Translations under genes and position numbers: made by a program
The notes under the pieces: generated by a model
The model's database searches: none
Told to the model about the DNA's origin: nothing
Seen by the model: only the letters and a program-made list of their open reading frames with translations
Shown: positions 4,682 to 6,309 of the stretch, one piece after another
How the letters are laid out: each line of letters starts with the position of its first letter
Numbering within the stretch: the stretch's first letter is position 1
Origin: an uncultured Lachnospiraceae bacterium
GTDB lineage: Bacteria > Bacillota > Clostridia > Lachnospirales > Lachnospiraceae
Direction: 5' to 3'
Assembly: GCA_910584115.1 (NCBI GenBank)
Contig: CAJTYN010000101.1
Location: 1-6,309, forward strand
Length of the DNA: 6,309 nt

Positions 4682-5962
4682 TTATTTCTGGAGCCGTCTG
4701 GCGATCTCGTTGGCGCGGGCGTAGATCTCCTCCGGGTCCTCGCCTACAAAGAACTGCCCGTCTTCGTAGAGGATCCGGCCGTCCACCATGGTCATACGGA
4801 TGTTCTGCTTGCTGCCGCTGTACACGAGGTTTTTTGGGATATGGTTGAGCGGCTGCATGTTGGGCTGATGGAGGTCTACGACGATCAGGTCCGCCAGCTT
4901 TCCCGCCTGCAGGCAGTCGCATCCCGGAAGGCCCATAGCATATGCGCCCTGGCGGACCGCCATGCGCAGCACCTCCCGGGCGTCCACGGCTGCGGCGTCC
5001 TGCTCTCTTAATTTTGCCAGGGCGGTGGTCAGGAACATCTCCCGGAACATGTCCAGGCAGTTGTTGCTGGCCGGCCCGTCGGTGCCCAGCGCGATCGGGA
5101 TCCCCATTTCCAGCATCCGGGCGATGGGCGCGATCCCGCTGGCCAGCTTCGCGTTGGATCCGGGATTGGTCACCACGTAAAGCCCCCGCTCCCGGAAGAT
5201 CTCCATATCTTCTTGGGTGAGGTGGACGCAGTGGTAGCCCCCGCCGCCGTACCGGAACATGCCCAGCTCGTCCAGGAAGGCTGTGGGCGTTTTTCCGTAA
5301 CGGCCGATACACTGCTCCACCTCGGCTCTCGTCTCCGAATTGTGGCAGTAGACCGGCGCTCTGTATCTTTCCGCCAGGTCCGCCACCGCCTCCAGACGCT
5401 CCCGCCCGGTGGTGTACTCGGCGTGGAAACCCAGACAGAAACTGATCAGCGGATCGTACGCGTTCAGCTCCCTGTACCAGCGCTCCAGATCCTCCGGCGA
5501 CTGGCTGAAGTCGTTCATGGCCCCCACCAGCACCGTGCGGAAGCCTAAGTCCACGGAGGCCCGCGCTACCTGGCAGGGATCTAGGTACATGTCGAAGTTA
5601 CAGGTGATCCCGCTGGTGAGATATTCCAGGATCGCCACTTTCGCCAACTGGTACATATCCTCCCCCGTCAATCTCGCCTCCAGGGGAAATACTTTATCAT
5701 TCAGCCATTCCTGCAGGGGAAGATCGTCCGCATAGCTGCGCAGGAAGGTCATGGAGGAATGGGTGTGGGCGTTCTTGAAACCGGGCATGATCAGGTCTCC
5801 CCGCAGGTCCACCTCCCGTTCAAAAGCCTGCGCCGGACGCTGCCCTTTTCCTACATATGTTATGTACCGCCCCTCTACCCAGACTTCCCCCTGTTCCACC
5901 GCAAGGTCTCCCTGCGTTTCCTGCATCGTCAAGACCCTGCCATCGTAAAAACGTATCCGCAT
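4682..5962 (-). CDS. Amidohydrolase, SAH/MTA deaminase-chlorohydrolase (MtaD/AtzA-like) family
   Basis: This 426-residue cytoplasmic metal-dependent hydrolase belongs to the amidohydrolase superfamily branch that includes MtaD (S-adenosylhomocysteine/5-methylthioadenosine deaminase), guanine deaminase-like enzymes and AtzA/TrzN. The N-terminal beta-sandwich (1-55) leads into the metal site PGFKNAHTH (His66, His68). Further expected active-site residues are His180 (GFHAEYT), His207 and Glu210 (CHNSET), His244 or His247 (YHCVHLT) and Asp295 (ALGTDGPASNN). The C-terminal sandwich is marked by GKLADLIVVDL (354-364) and VDGRILY (393-399). By family knowledge this set supports one divalent metal and hydrolytic deamination of an aromatic or purine ring. 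All key residues are present, so the enzyme should be active. Length is typical (about 420-440). The start at 5962 has AAGGGG about 10 nt upstream and begins directly with the family's first beta strand. It follows the coiled-coil gene by 21 nt. The exact substrate is uncertain, so I give no gene symbol. Confidence 0.88.
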   Translation of the reverse strand: MRIRFYDGRVLTMQETQGDLAVEQGEVWVEGRYITYVGKGQRPAQAFEREVDLRGDLIMPGFKNAHTHSSMTFLRSYADDLPLQEWLNDKVFPLEARLTGEDMYQLAKVAILEYLTSGITCNFDMYLDPCQVARASVDLGFRTVLVGAMNDFSQSPEDLERWYRELNAYDPLISFCLGFHAEYTTGRERLEAVADLAERYRAPVYCHNSETRAEVEQCIGRYGKTPTAFLDELGMFRYGGGGYHCVHLTQEDMEIFRERGLYVVTNPGSNAKLASGIAPIARMLEMGIPIALGTDGPASNNCLDMFREMFLTTALAKLREQDAAAVDAREVLRMAVRQGAYAMGLPGCDCLQAGKLADLIVVDLHQPNMQPLNHIPKNLVYSGSKQNIRMTMVDGRILYEDGQFFVGEDPEEIYARANEIARRLQK

Positions 5963-5983
5963 ATCTCCAGTGCCCCTTCCCGG

Positions 5984-6309
5984 TCATGCCAACTGTTTCA
6001 ATTTTTCTGAATGATCCATCACGACTCTCTTTAGGATCTCCACATCGGCCTGCATCGACTCATACCCGGCCACGCTCTCCCGATACCGGTCAAAAGTCGT
6101 CCTGTAACAATCCTCGATGTTCTGCAGCCTCGGGATCACATCATTTTCCAGCTTCATCTCCACGCGCTTCAGCCGCATGTCCATAGAGTCCAGCTTAGCC
6201 TCCCACTTCGCATCCATGGCAGCCAGCCTGGCCTTCCACTCTGCGTCCATGGCATCCATCTTCGCATCCAGAGCATCTGCTCTGGCTTCCAGCGCTTCAA
6301 ACCGGACTT
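5984..6309 (-). CDS. Coiled-coil protein of unknown function (C-terminal part; 5' end beyond the window)
   Basis: The frame ends with TGA at 5986-5984 and is open upstream to the window edge. The ATG at 6259 is probably internal: it has no Shine-Dalgarno sequence, and the residues before it (F-E-A-L-E-A-R-A-D-A-L-D-A-K) continue the same Ala/Asp/Lys-rich helical pattern. The visible part is about 108 residues and almost wholly predicted helix. Its first half carries 11-residue repeats, MDAEWKARLAA, MDAKWEAKLDS and MDMRLKRVEMK, followed by a less repetitive tail (ENDVIPRLQNIEDCYRTTFD onward) ending M-D-H-S-E-K-L-K-Q-L-A. No signal peptide, membrane segment or catalytic motif is visible in this part. 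Similar small coiled-coil proteins with this tail seem familiar to me from Lachnospiraceae genomes, without a known role. It lies 21 nt upstream of the amidohydrolase, so co-transcription is likely, but a functional link is not shown. Confidence 0.75.
   Translation of the reverse strand, partial: VRFEALEARADALDAKMDAMDAEWKARLAAMDAKWEAKLDSMDMRLKRVEMKLENDVIPRLQNIEDCYRTTFDRYRESVAGYESMQADVEILKRVVMDHSEKLKQLA
6152..6250 (-). repeat. Three 33-nt (11-codon) units in the coiled-coil gene
   Basis: Units at 6250-6218, 6217-6185 and 6184-6152 each begin with ATGGA. Units 1 and 2 match at 23 of 33 bases by direct count; unit 3 is more diverged. They encode an 11-residue periodicity typical of hendecad coiled coils and probably arose by tandem duplication. 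Confidence 0.55.

Noticed and set aside
4635..5312. Minus-strand open frame of 225 codons overlapping the amidohydrolase
   Set aside because: Out-of-frame shadow; the product is dominated by Arg, Gly and Pro, while the overlapping frame encodes a complete amidohydrolase.
6268..6285. Perfect inverted repeat CCAGAGCA-TC-TGCTCTGG
   Set aside because: It lies inside the coiled-coil coding frame (R-A-D-A-L-D), where Ala/Leu/Asp-rich codons easily give complementary stretches. I see no attachment-site or terminator context.

Overview
The window reads almost entirely on the minus strand and looks like an ordinary chromosomal segment of an anaerobic, moderately GC-rich Gram-positive bacterium of the Clostridia, most likely a Lachnospiraceae-type gut organism. 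The grounds are strong AGGAGG-type ribosome binding sites, ferredoxin-dependent 2-oxoacid metabolism, a secreted protein built from PPC-like, Big_2-like and Fn3-like modules, and a coiled-coil protein of a style common in such genomes. The taxonomic placement is inference from these traits, with no marker gene to confirm it.

In the direction of transcription (right to left) the window holds three transcription blocks. First, the 3' end of a coiled-coil protein gene that runs off the right edge (5984-6309) is followed after 21 nt by an amidohydrolase of the SAH/MTA deaminase-chlorohydrolase group (4682-5962). Second, a secreted modular protein of 441 residues (3250-4575) has its own extended -10 promoter and a strong hairpin just after its stop codon. 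Third, a four-gene cluster porC-porD-porA-porB (gamma, delta, alpha, beta; 3062 down to 57) encodes a heterotetrameric pyruvate:ferredoxin oxidoreductase. A sigma-A-type promoter with a 9-A tract and an inverted repeat lies in front of it. The por genes are packed with gaps of 0, 2 and 19 nt and are almost certainly one transcript. A further gene begins 31 nt after porB and leaves the window after eight codons.

The Por subunits work together: alpha and beta bind thiamine pyrophosphate and pyruvate, beta carries one [4Fe-4S] cluster, delta carries two more and passes electrons to ferredoxin, and gamma contributes to the CoA-side domain. The product is acetyl-CoA, CO2 and reduced ferredoxin. 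The amidohydrolase and the secreted protein have no evident link to this pathway.

No RNA gene, insertion sequence, CRISPR array or plus-strand gene is supported. No intergenic stretch exceeds 200 nt. The most interesting signals are small regulatory ones: the dyad symmetry overlapping the por promoter, the leader hairpin before porC, and an inverted repeat that frames the ribosome binding site and covers the start codon of the gene after porB. I see no clear sign of a new multi-gene system.
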